Source of the DNA: Alphaproteobacteria bacterium | Lineage (GTDB): Bacteria > Pseudomonadota > Alphaproteobacteria > Rhizobiales > JAJFHR01 | Reading direction: 5' to 3' | Assembly (NCBI GenBank): GCA_024278055.1 | Contig: JAJRTY010000023.1 | Span: 1-44,702, forward strand | DNA length: 44,702 bases | Made by a program: the position numbers and the translations under genes | Shown: one piece after another, positions 23,714 to 33,813 of the stretch | Numbering within the stretch: position 1 is the stretch's first letter | Layout of the letters: each line of letters starts with the position of its first letter | The notes under the pieces: model-generated | What the model saw: only the letters and a program-made list of their open reading frames with translations | What the model was told of the DNA's origin: nothing | Databases searched by the model: none

Positions 23714-26700
23714 TTACTTTGAAACCCGCATGGACCAGCGCTGGGTGCCGTACCAGTACCATCTGAAGAACCTGGCGATATCGTTTTGAATGCCGAGTAC
23801 TGCGGGGACTAAAATCAGCACCAGTGCTGTGGCCAGAGCCAGACCAAAGACCAGGGTTATGGCCATAGGCAGCAGGAACTGGGCCTGCAGGCTTTTTTCA
23901 AACAACAATGGTGTCAGGCCACCGATGGTGGTGAGCGAGGTGAGCAGGACGGCGCGCAGGCGATCGCGGGCACCGCCCGGAGCTGCTGTTGCCAGGACCT
24001 CGCCTTCGCCCAGGCGTTTGTCGACCTGGACCACCAGAATAATTGAATCATTGACCAAAATTCCCGACAGGCCCAGCAGGCCGAAGAAACTCAAGATGGT
24101 CATGGGAAAGCCCATAATCAGATGGCCGAAGATTGCGCCGACAAGACCAAAGGGTATGACCAGCATTACAATCACCGGCTTGATATAGCTGCCAAACATC
24201 CAGGCCAGGATAATATACATGAATATAAGCGCCAGGATGACACCAATGAAAAGATCGCCAAAGGTCTCGTTTCTTTCTTCTGATTTGCCCTTGAAGCTAA
24301 AATCAATACCATATTTAGCCGCAATTTCTTTCAGCCCCTGGGCTTTAAGAGCCGCCTCAACCACAATGGAGGTGGTGACATCGGCATCTATGTCGGCGGT
24401 CACCGAAACTGAGGTTTTGCCTTCCTTGCGCTGGATCAGTGAAAACCCGGCTTTGTCGCGCAGGTTGACCACTTCTGTCAGCGGCACTTCGATACCTTGC
24501 GGGCTTCGGATGTAAAGCTCCCGCAGGGATTGTCCGCCTGTACCTATATTGTCCTCAAGCACCCGAATGGTGATCTCCTCGTCACCGCGGGCAAAACGTT
24601 TGGCGATGGCGCCTTCAAAGGCATTTCGCACCTGACGGCCAACCGATTGCGTGGTGAAGCCAAGGGCCGAGCCGCGCGGGGTGATTTCCAGCACGATTTC
24701 CTGTTTTCCATAGGGCAGATCGTCAGCGATGCCGGAAACTCCCGGATAACGGCCCAGAAGTTCGCGCAGTTCCAGAGCCGCTTTTTTCAAAACCGCCGGA
24801 TTACCGCCACTGAGTTGTATATCAATATCGCGACCGGGCGGGCCACCGCGCCGTCCGGTAATTGACAGACGCTCGACCCCGGGAATTTGCGGCACCGCCT
24901 TGCGCCATTCCTCGATGATTTTATTGGTGCGGATGGAGCGTTGTTCAGCACGTGTCAATTGCACTTTTATGCGGGCGAAATTATCACCGCGACTTTGCCC
25001 CGACGTTCCCAGCGTGCTGTAGGTGGTGGCAACGAGTATCTCACCGTCCGGTGCCAGCTTGTCGGCAACGCGGGTTAAAGAGGCTTCAATCCTGCCCAGG
25101 GCTTCGGCTGTGACTTCACGCGGGGTTCCGGAGACAAAAACCACATCTGCCAGGATTACCTCAGGCTCGGGAGTGGGTAAAAACTGAAAGGTAACGCGAC
25201 CGCTTACCATTACCCCGATCGAAATAATTAAAATGCCAATTGCTGTGGCCACCGTGGTGTAGCGCCAGCGAAAACTGAGTTCAGACAATCGGCCAAAGCC
25301 CCTGTCACGAAAGCTTTTAAAACCCTTGTCAAAGCTTACGCGAAACCTGCCCGGTTTAGAACTCATGCGCGACAATGTGTGGCGCAAATGACCCGGCAGA
25401 ATGAAGAAACACTCAATCAGCGAAGCAATCAGAACGGCAATGACAACGGCTGGCAGGGCGGCGATAATATCACCGATAATTCCGCCAATCAAAAATAGTG
25501 GTAAAAAGGCTGCCTGGGTGGTCAGGGTGGCAGCGACCACGGGCGCCAGCATGCGGGTTGCACCGCGCTCGGCGGCAGCAAGGGCGGGATCACCACGCTC
25601 CCAGCAGGTGGCAGTGTGTTCGCCAACCACAATAGCATCATCAACAATAATACCAAGGGTCAGGATCAGCGCAAACAATGATATCATGTTGATAGTCTGG
25701 CCGGTGACATACATGATCCCCAGGGTTGCCATGACGGATACGGGGATGCCGACAGCCACCCAAAAGGCTATGCGTGCGTTGAGAAAGACAAACAGAATGA
25801 TCAGAACAAGGATCAGGCCGCCAGCGCCGTTTTTCAACAGCAGTCCGATACGGTCTGAAACCGCATCAGCGGCAACATCATATTTGACCACCTTAAGGTC
25901 AGGCGGCAGTGTCGGCAGGTTTTTTTCCAGATATTTATTCAGAATTTCTGCAACTTCCAGCGTGTCGGCAGCGAGCGCGCGCCGGACTTCGAGACCAATG
26001 GCTTTGGCTGTGCCCTGAAAGGAAATGGGAGCGGTTTTGTCAAACCTGGTTTCGATTGTGGCAATATCGCGCAGGTAAATCTTTTCACCGCCGGGTAAGG
26101 ATTTTATCTCGATCTGCGATACAGCCATTGTATCTTCGGCCTGACCGATTGAGCGGATTTGTTTGTCGATGACACCATCGAGAGTGCCCGAGGGCAGATC
26201 CTGACTGATTTCGCCTATTCTTGTGGCGATATCGGCCACGGTGAGGTTAAGGCGACGCAATTCTTCCGGGCGCACTGTGACCCAGATCTCCTCATCACGA
26301 AAACCGGTATAATTGACCTGGTCAATACCGGCCTCGAGCAAGCCATCGCGAATTTTACGGGCATAGGATTTGAGTGCCAATTCGCTATAGGGACCGGATA
26401 TGGACAGGCTGGCAACGTCTTCATAGAACTTATGATGCTGAATAATCGGGCGTTCAGATTCTTCGGGCAAAGTGGTGACGTTATTGACAGCTGATTCCAC
26501 ATCGGAAAGCGCTGATTGCATGTTGGTGCCGCCTTCGAACTCCATTATTATGGAGGCCACACCTTCGCGGGCAAATGACGAAAATTCGCTTAAACCATCG
26601 GTGTAGCGCAGTTCAGGCTCGAGAGATTTGAGAATACTTTTTTCGATATCTTCAGGACTTGCACCCGGCCAGATCACATTGACGGAGATGACGGGAATTT

Positions 26701-26842
26701 CCACCGATGGAAAGAACTGCACCTTTAGTTTGGTAAGCGCAAACATGCCCGACAGCACCAACATGATCATCAGCAGGTTTGAGGCATTCCGGTGGTGGGT
26801 AAAAAACTTTACCGCCCCATTTGTTTTGGGAGATTTTGCCAT
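23714..26842 (-). CDS. RND-family efflux transporter permease
   Basis: A 1042-residue inner-membrane pump of the hydrophobe/amphiphile efflux group (AcrB-like), with twelve helices and two large periplasmic loops. The proton-relay aspartates are in GIIVDDAIVVGEH in helix 4 (about residue 400), and the repeat-half equivalent is GILVNDSIILVVQ. The loop motif FFPSVEIPVISVNVIWPGASPEDIE (split across about residues 39-63) is typical. It follows the membrane-fusion gene by 23 bases and needs an outer-membrane channel that is not in the window. The substrate is unknown; no metal-pump signature is seen. The 217 bases beyond its stop (23497-23713) hold no recognisable gene or terminator. Confidence 0.92.
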   Translation of the reverse strand: MAKSPKTNGAVKFFTHHRNASNLLMIMLVLSGMFALTKLKVQFFPSVEIPVISVNVIWPGASPEDIEKSILKSLEPELRYTDGLSEFSSFAREGVASIIMEFEGGTNMQSALSDVESAVNNVTTLPEESERPIIQHHKFYEDVASLSISGPYSELALKSYARKIRDGLLEAGIDQVNYTGFRDEEIWVTVRPEELRRLNLTVADIATRIGEISQDLPSGTLDGVIDKQIRSIGQAEDTMAVSQIEIKSLPGGEKIYLRDIATIETRFDKTAPISFQGTAKAIGLEVRRALAADTLEVAEILNKYLEKNLPTLPPDLKVVKYDVAADAVSDRIGLLLKNGAGGLILVLIILFVFLNARIAFWVAVGIPVSVMATLGIMYVTGQTINMISLFALILTLGIIVDDAIVVGEHTATCWERGDPALAAAERGATRMLAPVVAATLTTQAAFLPLFLIGGIIGDIIAALPAVVIAVLIASLIECFFILPGHLRHTLSRMSSKPGRFRVSFDKGFKSFRDRGFGRLSELSFRWRYTTVATAIGILIISIGVMVSGRVTFQFLPTPEPEVILADVVFVSGTPREVTAEALGRIEASLTRVADKLAPDGEILVATTYSTLGTSGQSRGDNFARIKVQLTRAEQRSIRTNKIIEEWRKAVPQIPGVERLSITGRRGGPPGRDIDIQLSGGNPAVLKKAALELRELLGRYPGVSGIADDLPYGKQEIVLEITPRGSALGFTTQSVGRQVRNAFEGAIAKRFARGDEEITIRVLEDNIGTGGQSLRELYIRSPQGIEVPLTEVVNLRDKAGFSLIQRKEGKTSVSVTADIDADVTTSIVVEAALKAQGLKEIAAKYGIDFSFKGKSEERNETFGDLFIGVILALIFMYIILAWMFGSYIKPVIVMLVIPFGLVGAIFGHLIMGFPMTILSFFGLLGLSGILVNDSIILVVQVDKRLGEGEVLATAAPGGARDRLRAVLLTSLTTIGGLTPLLFEKSLQAQFLLPMAITLVFGLALATALVLILVPAVLGIQNDIARFFRWYWYGTQRWSMRVSK

Positions 26843-26865
26843 GGTTGCATCAAGGACCCTTGGTA

Positions 26866-28164
26866 TTATTTTTCAACAACCAGCAAGCCGTTAACCGGGG
26901 CAGATAATCGGCTCGACAGTAGTTTTTCACCGGGCTTCAAAGACCCGCGCACCAAAACGTCAGAGCCGGCATAACCGACCAGTTCAACTTTTTTCTCAAC
27001 CAGCCTGCCAGCCTCCCACACATAAACGCGGTTATTGTCGTAAAGACTGGTTTCAGGCAGGCGGGCAACATTGTTATAAGTGCGGTCTTTCAGGTAAACT
27101 TCAACGAAAGCACCGGTCCGCAACGGTGTTTTGGCAGACTTAAGGTCAAGGCGGGCAAAAACATCAATGCCGCCATTGCTGGCCGAAATCTGGGCACTGA
27201 CGCGCTCTATTTTACCCGCAAAATCATAAGAGTTGATACCAACACGCCAGATGACGCGAACAGGACGGCCAATTACGGTGCCTGCATCGGCAATTATGCG
27301 CCCATATTGACCATCGGACAGGGAAAAGCGCACATCAATCTGCTGACTGTCGATAAGGGTTGCGACGCGGTCATTGGCACTGACAAAACGACCGATTTCA
27401 CCGTCAACTTTTGCGACATAGGCATCAAAGGGGGCGATAAGCCGGGTGTTGCGAAGGCCGCGTTGGGCCCGGCGAACGGCGGTTTTCAGACGCTCGATGA
27501 CGGCTGTTTGCTGGCTCGCCCGGGCGCGTTCAATCTCTATGTTACTGGTGCGCTGGGCGATGGCCTGCTGGCGCAAAGACAGGGTGACTTCACGATCATC
27601 AACGGCTTTTTGCGAAATTGAGCCCTGTTTTTTCAGTTTAACCGCGCGTTTTAAATCCTTTTCGGCAAGATCCAGTTGAAAGCGGGCAACTTCAAGCTGG
27701 GCAATCTCAAGTTGTACCCGGGCATTATATTCCTGAAGCCTGGCCTCGGCTTCCAAAAGACTGCCTTGAGCTTCTTCCAGAGCTGCAACATATTCAAAGG
27801 CATCAACCTTAACCAGCATATCGCCTTTTTTGATGATGCCGCCAAGTTTGAAATTTTCGCCGGTTTCGATAATTTCACCCATAACGAGCGTGCGCATATC
27901 AACCTGACGCCCGGCAACAGCTTCGCCATACAAGCGCAGTTCGGGGGTTTGATTGTCAATGACGACAGGCACAATTGAGACCGGCCACGATTTTTCCACC
28001 ACCTTGAGCGGTTCAATCGTCTTTTTCGATGCAACCAACCCCCTATAACCAACAACGGCCGCAGCCACAATGACCAGCGGCAACAGCACACCGACCATCC
28101 GGCGCACCACGGGAGGTTTGCTTACCACAGCGTCTAAAACTTCACTTTGATTGACGGGTTTCAT
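26866..28164 (-). CDS. Efflux RND transporter periplasmic adaptor subunit (membrane-fusion protein)
   Basis: A 432-residue adaptor. One N-terminal membrane anchor (VLLPLVIVAAAVVGYRGLV) is followed by a lipoyl half-motif (GEIIETGENFKLGGIIKKGDML), a long coiled-coil hairpin (about residues 115-215), the second lipoyl half (APFDAYVAKVDGEIGRFV) and beta-barrel and membrane-proximal domains. It bridges the RND pump to an outer-membrane channel. The frame opens at 28206, but the ATG at 28164 lies directly before the basic pre-anchor region and is preferred, though its ribosome site (GAAAAG) is weak. It forms a two-gene operon with the pump. The 220 bases between it and hslO must carry its promoter; no regulator gene is adjacent. 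Confidence 0.9.
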   Translation of the reverse strand: MKPVNQSEVLDAVVSKPPVVRRMVGVLLPLVIVAAAVVGYRGLVASKKTIEPLKVVEKSWPVSIVPVVIDNQTPELRLYGEAVAGRQVDMRTLVMGEIIETGENFKLGGIIKKGDMLVKVDAFEYVAALEEAQGSLLEAEARLQEYNARVQLEIAQLEVARFQLDLAEKDLKRAVKLKKQGSISQKAVDDREVTLSLRQQAIAQRTSNIEIERARASQQTAVIERLKTAVRRAQRGLRNTRLIAPFDAYVAKVDGEIGRFVSANDRVATLIDSQQIDVRFSLSDGQYGRIIADAGTVIGRPVRVIWRVGINSYDFAGKIERVSAQISASNGGIDVFARLDLKSAKTPLRTGAFVEVYLKDRTYNNVARLPETSLYDNNRVYVWEAGRLVEKKVELVGYAGSDVLVRGSLKPGEKLLSSRLSAPVNGLLVVEK

Positions 28165-28383
28165 CTTTTCAGCTACTCGGCAGCAAAAACGGGCATTATA
28201 CCACAAGTGTTGGCGTTTGAACGATAGCTAACCCCCGTCATACCTCACCGCCACTGGTATTATAGCCATTATCTATTTATTATTCCACGATTTTCAAGGT
28301 ATCAACTTCCAACAGTATTAAAGCATAATTACGACAGCGGTAATATGCCGGTGTGGCACTATGGGTAATACCGCTGGATTGCT

Positions 28384-29355
28384 CTATTGTTTTTTGAATT
28401 TTTCCGGGTCGAACGTATAGCTTTGGCTGCAAAATTCACACGTAACAATGATTTTCTCGTCTTTAATCATCGCGCTAATATCATCTGTACTGAACTGGCC
28501 AAGCATTTGTTCAATCTTCTGTTTGGAACACTGGCAACCTCTTTGAAGCATGACCGGCTCGAACACATGCACGCCTTCTTCATGGAAAAACCGATAGACC
28601 AGGCGCTCCAGTGACACGGTAGGATCGAGCAGTTCATGCGCTTCAATTGTGTTCATTAAGGCTTTGGCGCGTATCCAGCGGTCAGCTTCCTCAAGATCAA
28701 CGTCTTCTTCCGCATCTTTTCCAGACGGCAATTCTCTGTCTACAGGCACACCGCCAGTGTCGGGCAAAAACTGGAGCATCATACCCCCTGCCTGCCAGCC
28801 ACTAAGAATACCTTCGGGAGCACTTGATATCAGGGGACCGGCAGCAAGATAGATATTAGTGGGAATTTGTTCGGATTGAGCAAAATATGTGTGGGCAGCC
28901 TCACTCAGGGAAATATTGGTGAGCGGTACAATGCCCTGATAGCGCTCGGTATATTTTACCTGATCAATGGTGAAAGCAATATGGCCTTTGCCCAGGAGTT
29001 TGGCTGTTGCATGTGCAGCCGATGGATCATGAGCGGCAATAGCATCAGCGTCAAAATGGGCGTAGGCGCGCAAGTTTCCAGAGGACATATAATCGACCAC
29101 AAGCATGTCGATCGGGCCGTCGCTTTTGGTTTGCAGGGAAAGCTTTCCCTCCATCTTCAATGCCGCGCCCAAAAGCGCTGTCAAGGCAAGAGCTTCGCCC
29201 AGAATATGCGCAACGGGTTGGGGGTAATCATGACGATTGAGAATGTCTGTAACCGTTGAGCCCAGACGCACAATACGGCCACGGCAGCCGAGTTGTTTTA
29301 CCTGAAACGGTAACAATAAATCACTCGCTTCGGCAACAATACCAGCTGTTGTCAT
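28384..29355 (-). CDS. hslO: Hsp33 redox-regulated chaperone
   Basis: A 323-residue Hsp33 holdase that is switched on by oxidation of a zinc-bound cysteine cluster. The four cysteines are visible near the C-terminus as CQC ([13 protein letters not shown]) and CEFC ([10 protein letters not shown]), in the CxC...CxxC order. The start ATG at 29355 overlaps the argF stop as ATGA. An in-frame start seven codons upstream exists but overlaps argF by 25 bases and is less likely. It is the last gene of argD-argF-hslO, an order conserved in rhizobia. Confidence 0.93.
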   Translation of the reverse strand: MTTAGIVAEASDLLLPFQVKQLGCRGRIVRLGSTVTDILNRHDYPQPVAHILGEALALTALLGAALKMEGKLSLQTKSDGPIDMLVVDYMSSGNLRAYAHFDADAIAAHDPSAAHATAKLLGKGHIAFTIDQVKYTERYQGIVPLTNISLSEAAHTYFAQSEQIPTNIYLAAGPLISSAPEGILSGWQAGGMMLQFLPDTGGVPVDRELPSGKDAEEDVDLEEADRWIRAKALMNTIEAHELLDPTVSLERLVYRFFHEEGVHVFEPVMLQRGCQCSKQKIEQMLGQFSTDDISAMIKDEKIIVTCEFCSQSYTFDPEKFKKQ

Positions 29356-30293
29356 GACGCACCTGGAGCCAGACACCAGGCAAGAATGCCCTTTTGTGCA
29401 TGCAGCCGGTTTTCGGCTTCGTCAAACACCACCGATTGTGGCCCGTCGATTACTTCAGCGGTTACTTCGTCGCCACGGTAAGCGGGCAGGCAGTGCATAA
29501 ATATGGCATCCTGTTTGGCATTGCCCATCAATGCCTGGTTGACCTGATAGGGTTGCAGGATTTTTTTGCGCATTTCCGTGTTTTCATCACCCATGGACAC
29601 CCAGGTGTCGGCGACCACGCAATCAGCACCGCGCACCGCGTCATCAGGATTTTCATGCAAAGAAAACGATACGTTTTCGCGCCTCGCCCATTCAATAACT
29701 TCCGGGCGCAAGTTCAAATCAGACGGGCAGCCGAGTTTTATTTCAAAGCCGAATTTAGCCGCCGCATGTACCCAGGACACAGCAACATTGTTGCCATCGC
29801 CAAGCCAGGCAATCGTTTTGCCGGTAATAGAGCCGCGATGTTCTTCAAAGGTCATGACATCGGCCATAATCTGGCAGGGGTGGGAAAAGTCCGTGAGGCC
29901 GTTAATCACCGGAATGGAGGATGCAGCCGCAAGTTTTTCCACGCGCGCATGGCTGTTTCCCCGGATCATGATGGCATCGACATAGCGCGACAGCACCCGG
30001 CCGGTATCGGCTTCGGATTCACCGCGCCCAAGTTGCAGGTCAGCGGCACTTAAAACAATGGTCTCACCGCCAAGCTGGCGCATGGCGACATCGAACGACA
30101 CCCGCGTTCTGGTAGACGGTTTTTCAAAAATCAACGCCAGAATGTGACCGCTCAGCGGAGTTTTATCATCACCGGCACCTTTGGTGCGGCCCTGACGGAG
30201 CTGTTTCATCTCGGCACTGTCATCGATAATCGCGCGTGCTTCTTCCGGGCTCAGATCGGCTAAATCCAAAAAATGACGAATGTCTGCAGCCAT
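29352..30293 (-). CDS. argF: Ornithine carbamoyltransferase
   Basis: A 313-residue enzyme that makes citrulline from ornithine and carbamoyl phosphate in arginine synthesis. Carbamoyl-phosphate binding residues are in [13 protein letters not shown] (about residue 55) and HPCQ ([10 protein letters not shown]), and the ornithine-binding loops are DTWVSMGDE and the catalytic MHCLPAYRG. The start was set at the ATG 30293, which shares one base with the argD stop (TGATG); a GTG one codon upstream is equally in frame. Length is normal for the family. Coupled translation with argD and hslO is likely. Confidence 0.95.
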   Translation of the reverse strand: MAADIRHFLDLADLSPEEARAIIDDSAEMKQLRQGRTKGAGDDKTPLSGHILALIFEKPSTRTRVSFDVAMRQLGGETIVLSAADLQLGRGESEADTGRVLSRYVDAIMIRGNSHARVEKLAAASSIPVINGLTDFSHPCQIMADVMTFEEHRGSITGKTIAWLGDGNNVAVSWVHAAAKFGFEIKLGCPSDLNLRPEVIEWARRENVSFSLHENPDDAVRGADCVVADTWVSMGDENTEMRKKILQPYQVNQALMGNAKQDAIFMHCLPAYRGDEVTAEVIDGPQSVVFDEAENRLHAQKGILAWCLAPGAS

Positions 30294-31492
30294 CACTGTG
30301 CCGCCGTTGTGCTGGCGTTGGCAGTGCGGACTCTGTGACAGGCTCGTTCAATGCGGGCCACACCTTCATTGAGAACCTCTTCATCACTTATCAACGGCGG
30401 CAGGATACGGACAACATTTTCACCCGCCCCAACCACAAGCAGTTTTTCTTCCAGACAGGCTGAGGCCAGCTCAGTGTTGGCAGCTTTGCACTTTATGCCC
30501 ATCATAAAGCCCTGCCCTCGAATTTCTTCAATGACATCGGGAAATTCATCGCAAATCCGGGCCAGGTTCTGCTTCAGTAAAAGTGCATTTTTTTGCACCT
30601 GGTCCAGAAATCCCGGTTCCAGAACAATGTCGAGCACGCCATTGCCAACGGCCATGGCAAGCGGATTGCCGCCAAAGGTCGAGCCATGACTTCCCGCCGT
30701 CATGCCACGGGCAGCCTCTTGCGTTGCCAGACACGCACCCATGGGAAAGCCACCGCCGATACCTTTGGCGCTGGCCAGAATATCCGGCTCGATATTTGCC
30801 CATTCATGGGCATAAAGCTTGCCGGTACGGCCAAGCCCGCATTGAATTTCATCTAAAACCAGCAAAAGCCCATATTCATCACACAATTGGCGTAATGCAC
30901 GCAAAAACTGCGGCTCAATCAGCTTGATGCCGCCCTCACCCATTATGGGTTCTATCAATATGCCTGCGGTTTCATCACCTATTGCAGCTTTAACAGCATC
31001 GAGATCGCCGAAAGGAACCTGGTCAAACCCTTCCACCTTCGGGCCGAAACCATCGAGGTATTTCTGCTGACCACCGGCTGCCAGCATGGCCAGGGTGCGG
31101 CCATGAAAGGCGCCCTCAAAGGTGATTATCCTGAAGCGCTCGGGCTGACCGCCATGGGCATGGTATTTCCGCGCCATTTTTACGGAACACTCCATCGCTT
31201 CGCAGCCGGAATTTGTGAAAAACACCGTGTCGGCAAATGTGGCATCAACCAGACGTTGGGCCAGTCGTTCCTGACCCGGAATATTGAACAGGTTTGACGT
31301 GTGCCAGAGTTTTGCTGCCTGCTGGCCCAAAACTTCGATCAGATGGGGATGGGAATGACCAAGCGAATTAACGGCAATCCCGGAGCCGAAATCAAGATAT
31401 GCCTCACCGTCATCGGTATACAGGTAAGCTCCTTCGCCATGCTCGAAACTCAAAGGGATACGTGCGTAGGTTGGGAGCACGGGGGTAATCAC
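30293..31492 (-). CDS. argD: Acetylornithine aminotransferase
   Basis: A 399-residue class III PLP aminotransferase that converts N-acetylglutamate semialdehyde to N-acetylornithine, and probably also serves in lysine synthesis as elsewhere. Blocks are [14 protein letters not shown] (N-terminal substrate region), [34 protein letters not shown] and the PLP lysine in [14 protein letters not shown] place the start at a GTG (31492), preceded by GAGGA at seven bases. The open frame reaches a TTG at 31519, but that lies in the U-tract of the leader hairpin and would add nine unusual residues. All transcripts into this gene must pass the terminator-like hairpin at 31523-31540. Confidence 0.93.
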   Translation of the reverse strand: MITPVLPTYARIPLSFEHGEGAYLYTDDGEAYLDFGSGIAVNSLGHSHPHLIEVLGQQAAKLWHTSNLFNIPGQERLAQRLVDATFADTVFFTNSGCEAMECSVKMARKYHAHGGQPERFRIITFEGAFHGRTLAMLAAGGQQKYLDGFGPKVEGFDQVPFGDLDAVKAAIGDETAGILIEPIMGEGGIKLIEPQFLRALRQLCDEYGLLLVLDEIQCGLGRTGKLYAHEWANIEPDILASAKGIGGGFPMGACLATQEAARGMTAGSHGSTFGGNPLAMAVGNGVLDIVLEPGFLDQVQKNALLLKQNLARICDEFPDVIEEIRGQGFMMGIKCKAANTELASACLEEKLLVVGAGENVVRILPPLISDEEVLNEGVARIERACHRVRTANASTTAAQ

Positions 31493-31510
31493 ATCATTGT
31501 CCTCAAATTC

Positions 31511-31540
31511 AAAAACCAAAAAGCCGCCGGGACCGGCGGC
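31511..31540 (-). terminator. Rho-independent terminator-like hairpin in the argD leader
   Basis: On the minus strand, GCCGCCG-GTCC-CGGCGGC (31540-31523) forms a 7-base-pair stem with a four-base loop, followed directly by TTTTTGGTTTTT. That is a textbook intrinsic terminator oriented toward argD, ending about 20 bases before the argD start. On the plus strand there is no T-run, so it does not serve gcrA. It either ends a small RNA or attenuates the arg operon. Confidence 0.75.
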
Positions 31541-31629
31541 CTGATCATTTCAGTTTATTGCATAGTTACTGTGTTTTGCACAAATCCAGTATTGAGGTGC
31601 TGCCTGCCAGGCTGACCGCACTGCTCAAC
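31512..31629 (-). ncRNA. Candidate small RNA or attenuator leader upstream of argD
   Basis: Within the 458-base gap between gcrA and argD, the minus strand has TTGACG (31663-31658), then GATAAA (31641-31636) 16 bases on, a plausible sigma-70 promoter. A transcript from about 31629 would end at the strong terminator near 31512, about 118 nt long. No convincing coding frame is inside it. The rest of the gap to gcrA (31664-31938) is AT-richer and shows no other clear element. Existence of the RNA is an inference from promoter plus terminator only. Confidence 0.35.
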
Positions 31630-31950
31630 AAACTTTTTATCGCAACTTCGGTCCTAGCGTCAACACATTCGCGGCCATACTTCGCTCTGATCGGAAAAAT
31701 TGGCGGGAAACAGAAATAAAAATAGGGGAAAACACATTTTGAGGAGATGAAGTTGTTGCGCCGACATTCCCCGATATTGTAGCTTAACAGCCATCGGCCA
31801 CGAGATATTGTGTATTCAAGCTGAAATTTGAGTTTCATGGGTGGTGCTGGGTAAAAAATGACCAGCGCCAAGGGGTGAAGGATTCTGTCAGCAGGAAAGA
31901 TCCAGGTTTTCGTGCCAGTTAGAGGCAAATTGTTTTATGGAGGTTGATTG

Positions 31951-32493
31951 ATGGCGACGTGGACAGAAGATCGCGTTGAGATGTTGAAAAAACTATGGGC
32001 GGAGGGCTTGAGCGCCAGCCAGATCGCCACCCGTCTCGGTGAGGTTACGCGAAATGCAGTAATTGGCAAAGTTCACCGTCTCGGCCTGTCCGGCAGGGTA
32101 ACGCCGTCACGCAACTCACGTCCCAGAGCCAGCAAACCACGACAACCCAGCCATCCCGGTCGTGTAAATTCCTATAGAAGTGCCGGGGCAACGGCCTTGA
32201 AGACTGAAACAATGGAGCAAACAGCCCCGTTGCCCGAGCCTGAGCCCGCCCCCATTCGTGAAATCGAAATTCCACCGGGTGAAAGAGCGACCATTTTAAC
32301 CTTGAGTGAAAAAACCTGCCGCTGGCCGATTGGCGATCCAAGCAGCGATAATTTTCATTTTTGCGGCCGCAATCCATCGGCCAAAATGCCCTATTGCCCG
32401 GAGCATTGCCAGATTGCCTACCAGCCAATTCAGGACAGGCGGCGGCAAAAACGCGCAGCACGACGGGCCGGAATGAAATTCGCATCAGGCTGA
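31951..32493 (+). CDS. gcrA: GcrA cell-cycle regulator
   Basis: A 180-residue GcrA, the alphaproteobacterial factor that binds sigma-70 RNA polymerase and activates promoters carrying methylated GANTC. The N-terminal DNA-binding domain WTEDRVEMLKKLWAEGLSASQ, IATRLGEVTRNAVIGKVHRLGLSGR (about residues 4-50) is nearly diagnostic. A Pro-rich linker follows, and the C-terminal sigma-interacting domain has KTCRWPIGDPSSDNFHFCG and YCPEHCQIAYQP. The ATG at 31951 follows GGAGGTTGATTG; a TTG one codon earlier is ignored. One GANTC site (GATTC, 31881-31885) lies in its upstream region, which may be chance. It is divergent from argD, an order conserved in rhizobia. Confidence 0.95.
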   Translation: MATWTEDRVEMLKKLWAEGLSASQIATRLGEVTRNAVIGKVHRLGLSGRVTPSRNSRPRASKPRQPSHPGRVNSYRSAGATALKTETMEQTAPLPEPEPAPIREIEIPPGERATILTLSEKTCRWPIGDPSSDNFHFCGRNPSAKMPYCPEHCQIAYQPIQDRRRQKRAARRAGMKFASG

Positions 32494-32549
32494 TGGTAGT
32501 AGTTCAGGCTAAATCTCTTTAAGGTTAAGGGTATATAGGAGATTGCCTC

Positions 32550-33806
32550 ATGACATCGGTTGCACCGGCTAAAAAGCTTGTCATAATCGGCAGCGGTATT
32601 ATCGGCCTGTGTTCTGCTTTTCATCTGCTGCGGCAGGATTGGGAAATCACGATTGTTTCCAGTGATCCTGCCGATGATACCACTGCATGCGGCAGCGCCG
32701 GTGCCATTGCCATTGCGCAGGTTTTTCCGGCTTCCGAACCGGGGCTGGGGCTAAAAGTGCCGCGTTGGCTTCTGGATCCTTTGGGCCCGTTGTCCATCCG
32801 CCCCGGCCACATGCCAAAACTTATGGGTTGGCTGGTGAAATTTCTGGCTGCCGGCACCAGCGCCCGGGTTGAAGCATCGACCAGGGCGTTAGCGTCACTG
32901 ATGGCGCCTGCGCGCAACCATCATTTTGAGCTGATAAAAGAAATCAATGCGCAACACCTGTTGCGGCAGAATGGCAACCTGTGGCTCTATCACAGTGAGC
33001 GCTCACGCAACAAAGATGCCAAACAATGGGCGATGCGCAAGCAGCTTGGAATAAAATTTTCAGCGGTCAACAAAGAACAAATCCTTGAACGCGAACCGGC
33101 CCTTGGGCCCGGCGCACATTGCGGCTACTTTATTCCTGACTGGTGCCATTATATTGACCCGCAAGCGCTGCTTGCAAATCTTGCCGATTATTTGCGCAAC
33201 GCCGGGGTGACGTTTGTGCAGGACACTGTTGGCGGATTTGAATTTGTGGATGAACGTCCCGTCGCAGCGCTAGGCGAGAACGGCAGTAAATTCAAATTCG
33301 ATGCCTGTCTGGTGGCGGCGGGTGCGCATTCAGCCCGCTTAAGTGCGCAATTGGGAGACAGCTTTCCGCTTGAATCCGAACGCGGCTACAACACCATGTT
33401 GCCCAGCACAGGTCTGGATATAAAAACTTACCTGACCTTTGAAGAACATTTTGTACTCACACCCATGGCACGAGGATTGCGCATTGGCGGGGCGGCGGAA
33501 TTTGCTGGCCTTGATGCCCCACCCAATTATGCCCGCTCAAAAGCCCTGCTGAAACTCGCCAGACGTTATCTGCCCGACCTCAATGATGAAGGCGGCACAC
33601 AATGGATGGGGCACAGACCCTCCACCCCCGACAGTCTGCCGGTGATCAGCCGCTCAACAGAATTTTCGAATATTTACTATGGATTTGGCCACGGCCACAT
33701 CGGCCTCACCCTGGGGCCTACCACCGGCAGGCTTTTGAGCCAGCTGATTGGCGAAGATACCCCGGACATCCCGCTTTCACCTTTTGGTATTGACCGGTAC
33801 TCATAG
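32550..33806 (+). CDS. DadA-like FAD-dependent amino-acid oxidoreductase
   Basis: A 418-residue flavoprotein of the DAO/DadA family. The FAD dinucleotide fold is at the N-terminus (KLVIIGSGIIGLCSAFHLL), and the C-terminal flavin-contact region is WMGHRPSTPDSLPVIS and YYGFGHGHIGLTLGPTTGRLL. Relatives oxidise D-amino acids or other secondary amines and pass electrons to the respiratory chain. The exact substrate is unknown. A clear AGGAGA precedes the ATG at 32550. It converges on the epimerase gene with seven bases between stops. Confidence 0.86.
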   Translation: MTSVAPAKKLVIIGSGIIGLCSAFHLLRQDWEITIVSSDPADDTTACGSAGAIAIAQVFPASEPGLGLKVPRWLLDPLGPLSIRPGHMPKLMGWLVKFLAAGTSARVEASTRALASLMAPARNHHFELIKEINAQHLLRQNGNLWLYHSERSRNKDAKQWAMRKQLGIKFSAVNKEQILEREPALGPGAHCGYFIPDWCHYIDPQALLANLADYLRNAGVTFVQDTVGGFEFVDERPVAALGENGSKFKFDACLVAAGAHSARLSAQLGDSFPLESERGYNTMLPSTGLDIKTYLTFEEHFVLTPMARGLRIGGAAEFAGLDAPPNYARSKALLKLARRYLPDLNDEGGTQWMGHRPSTPDSLPVISRSTEFSNIYYGFGHGHIGLTLGPTTGRLLSQLIGEDTPDIPLSPFGIDRYS

Positions 33807-33813
33807 CCCGGTT

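Noticed and set aside
28165-28383. A regulator gene or operator for the RND pump in the gap before hslO
   Set aside because: No open frame of useful size and no convincing dyad could be found there.
31566-31928. Minus-strand 120-residue frame in the gcrA-argD gap
   Set aside because: No recognisable domain, no ribosome site, low-complexity Phe/Pro/Cys stretch; the gap is better explained as regulatory.
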